A model generated the notes under the pieces. The model was not told the DNA's origin, did no database searches, and saw only the letters and a program-made list of their open reading frames with translations. Below, in pieces: positions 63,293 through 64,000 of a DNA stretch of 64,000 bases. How positions within the stretch are numbered: the stretch's first letter is position 1; each line of letters begins with the position of its first letter. Source of the stretch: Saccharicrinis sp963663905 (lineage in GTDB: Bacteria; Bacteroidota; Bacteroidia; Bacteroidales; Marinilabiliaceae); contig CAXXQP010000001.1 in the NCBI GenBank assembly GCA_963663905.2, positions 186,001 to 250,000 on the forward strand, read 5' to 3'. The position numbers and the translations under genes were made by a program.

Positions 63293-64000
63293 TTATAACT
63301 CAATTCTAAGAGAATAAATACTTCTAGGTGATATATTTATTTCAAGATGCTTTAAATCATCACTCAAGCTAGTATCAACATCCTTCATATTATAATCCTC
63401 TGTTGTTTCAATTGCGCTATGAGCTGATATTTCACCTGGAGTTTCTATGAAAGTTTCGTAGGATTGTTCACCCAGATTCAGTGCTACAACAGTAATAACA
63501 TCACCGGTTTCATTCATGTAGGCAGTAACAAGCACATCTTTATCTGACACTTTTATACCTATCCTTGTCATACCTGTTGCATAAGCAGAATAATGCCCCA
63601 AAATATATCCATTTTTCATTACTTCTCCCTCAGCAACAGTACTTCTGGAATCATTATCTCCGATCATACCGTAAAATCGTTTAAGATACCAATATACATA
63701 CGCACTGCAATATCCCTCCATACACATATGGATTTCTAAACCAAGCTGCTCCAGGTTATAAGACCACGTCCTAAATAATTGTTTATCCAGATCATCTTCT
63801 TTTTCACCTTCATTAAAGAGTTTTTCTGTCATCCACCAGGTTTTACCTGCTGGAGTCAAATAACTTGGATACAAATTACATATGTAGTCATGTCTTGCCT
63901 TTACATAACTATTCTCTAAATCCGTAAAGCCTTGATATAAATGCCCTACAAGAATATCTGTATTAGAAAATGCTTCATTCGAATTCAAAACTGCATCTGT
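63293..64000 (-). CDS. GH30 family enzyme, C-terminal part (runs off the right edge)
   Basis: 236 residues are present, with the frame open to base 64000 (TDAVLNSNEAFSNTD). Visible: VGHLYQGF, the nucleophile segment KTWWMTEKLFNEGE, YVYWYLKRFYGMIGD and a C-terminal beta domain. The layout matches the GH30 protein at 49570, but the sequences are well diverged, so it is not a recent copy. The acid/base region and signal peptide lie outside the window. Part of the same xylan set, with its own terminator at about 63244. Confidence 0.88.
   Translation of the reverse strand, partial: TDAVLNSNEAFSNTDILVGHLYQGFTDLENSYVKARHDYICNLYPSYLTPAGKTWWMTEKLFNEGEKEDDLDKQLFRTWSYNLEQLGLEIHMCMEGYCSAYVYWYLKRFYGMIGDNDSRSTVAEGEVMKNGYILGHYSAYATGMTRIGIKVSDKDVLVTAYMNETGDVITVVALNLGEQSYETFIETPGEISAHSAIETTEDYNMKDVDTSLSDDLKHLEINISPRSIYSLRIEL

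Noticed and set aside
63293..63988. Intact short GH30 gene starting near 63988
   Set aside because: The apparent start is an internal TTG codon; the frame stays open to the window edge and the acid/base region of GH30 is missing, so the gene is cut by the window.

Overview
The window is AT-rich DNA from a member of the Bacteroidota. The evidence is a SusC/SusD pair, Bacteroidetes-type tyrosine recombinases with N-terminal arm-binding domains, and families largely restricted to the phylum (DUF4248, DUF6371, DUF3987 mobile-element primases, HMA-AraC regulators). The genus cannot be read from the sequence; a polysaccharide-degrading, possibly marine or sediment relative of Marinilabiliales/Bacteroidales is an inference.

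Layout. (1) 1-6.6 kb: a compact operon with a DUF1643 protein, a CoiA-like PD-(D/E)xK nuclease, two TIR proteins, a three-helix membrane protein and a third, larger TIR protein, ending at a terminator and followed by a convergent integrase. It reads as the cargo of an integrative element and is the best candidate for an undescribed defence system. (2) 6.6-43.2 kb: a second element between two copies of a 19-bp repeat resembling the 3' end of a tRNA-Ser gene. Its integrase (41.8-43.0 kb) has the same surroundings as the first one: integrase, a 17-bp inverted repeat with a 9-nt loop, a terminator hairpin, then the 19-bp repeat. Cargo: a small gene split by an IS4-family element, a CPBP protease homologue, an acyltransferase/DUF6320 pair, a RelA/SpoT synthetase, one dead and one intact AbiE-like toxin-antitoxin module, a mobile-element core (HTH, DUF3987, DUF6371, two DUF4248 genes, iteron-like arrays), a stress and glycan block at 22-34 kb (two GH130 proteins, two GT4 glycosyltransferases, two CPA2 antiporters, Hsp20, slipin, small membrane and coiled-coil proteins, a soluble histidine kinase), a cobalamin-type radical SAM protein, an HMA-AraC regulator, a broken TOTE-type primase gene, an IS701 element and HipBA.

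(3) 43.2-64 kb: a xylan utilisation locus. SusC, SusD and a GH30 lipoprotein lie on the plus strand. After an IS256-family insertion, the minus strand carries GH51, GH43, GH10, a GPH-type sugar symporter, a sialate O-acetylesterase-like esterase, GH115 and a second GH30 running off the right edge. Together they would cut, de-acetylate and remove glucuronic acid and arabinose from glucuronoarabinoxylan outside the cytoplasm, import oligomers and finish them inside the cell.

No complete tRNA, rRNA or CRISPR array was found. Identifications rest on motifs and remembered family features; no database search was run.
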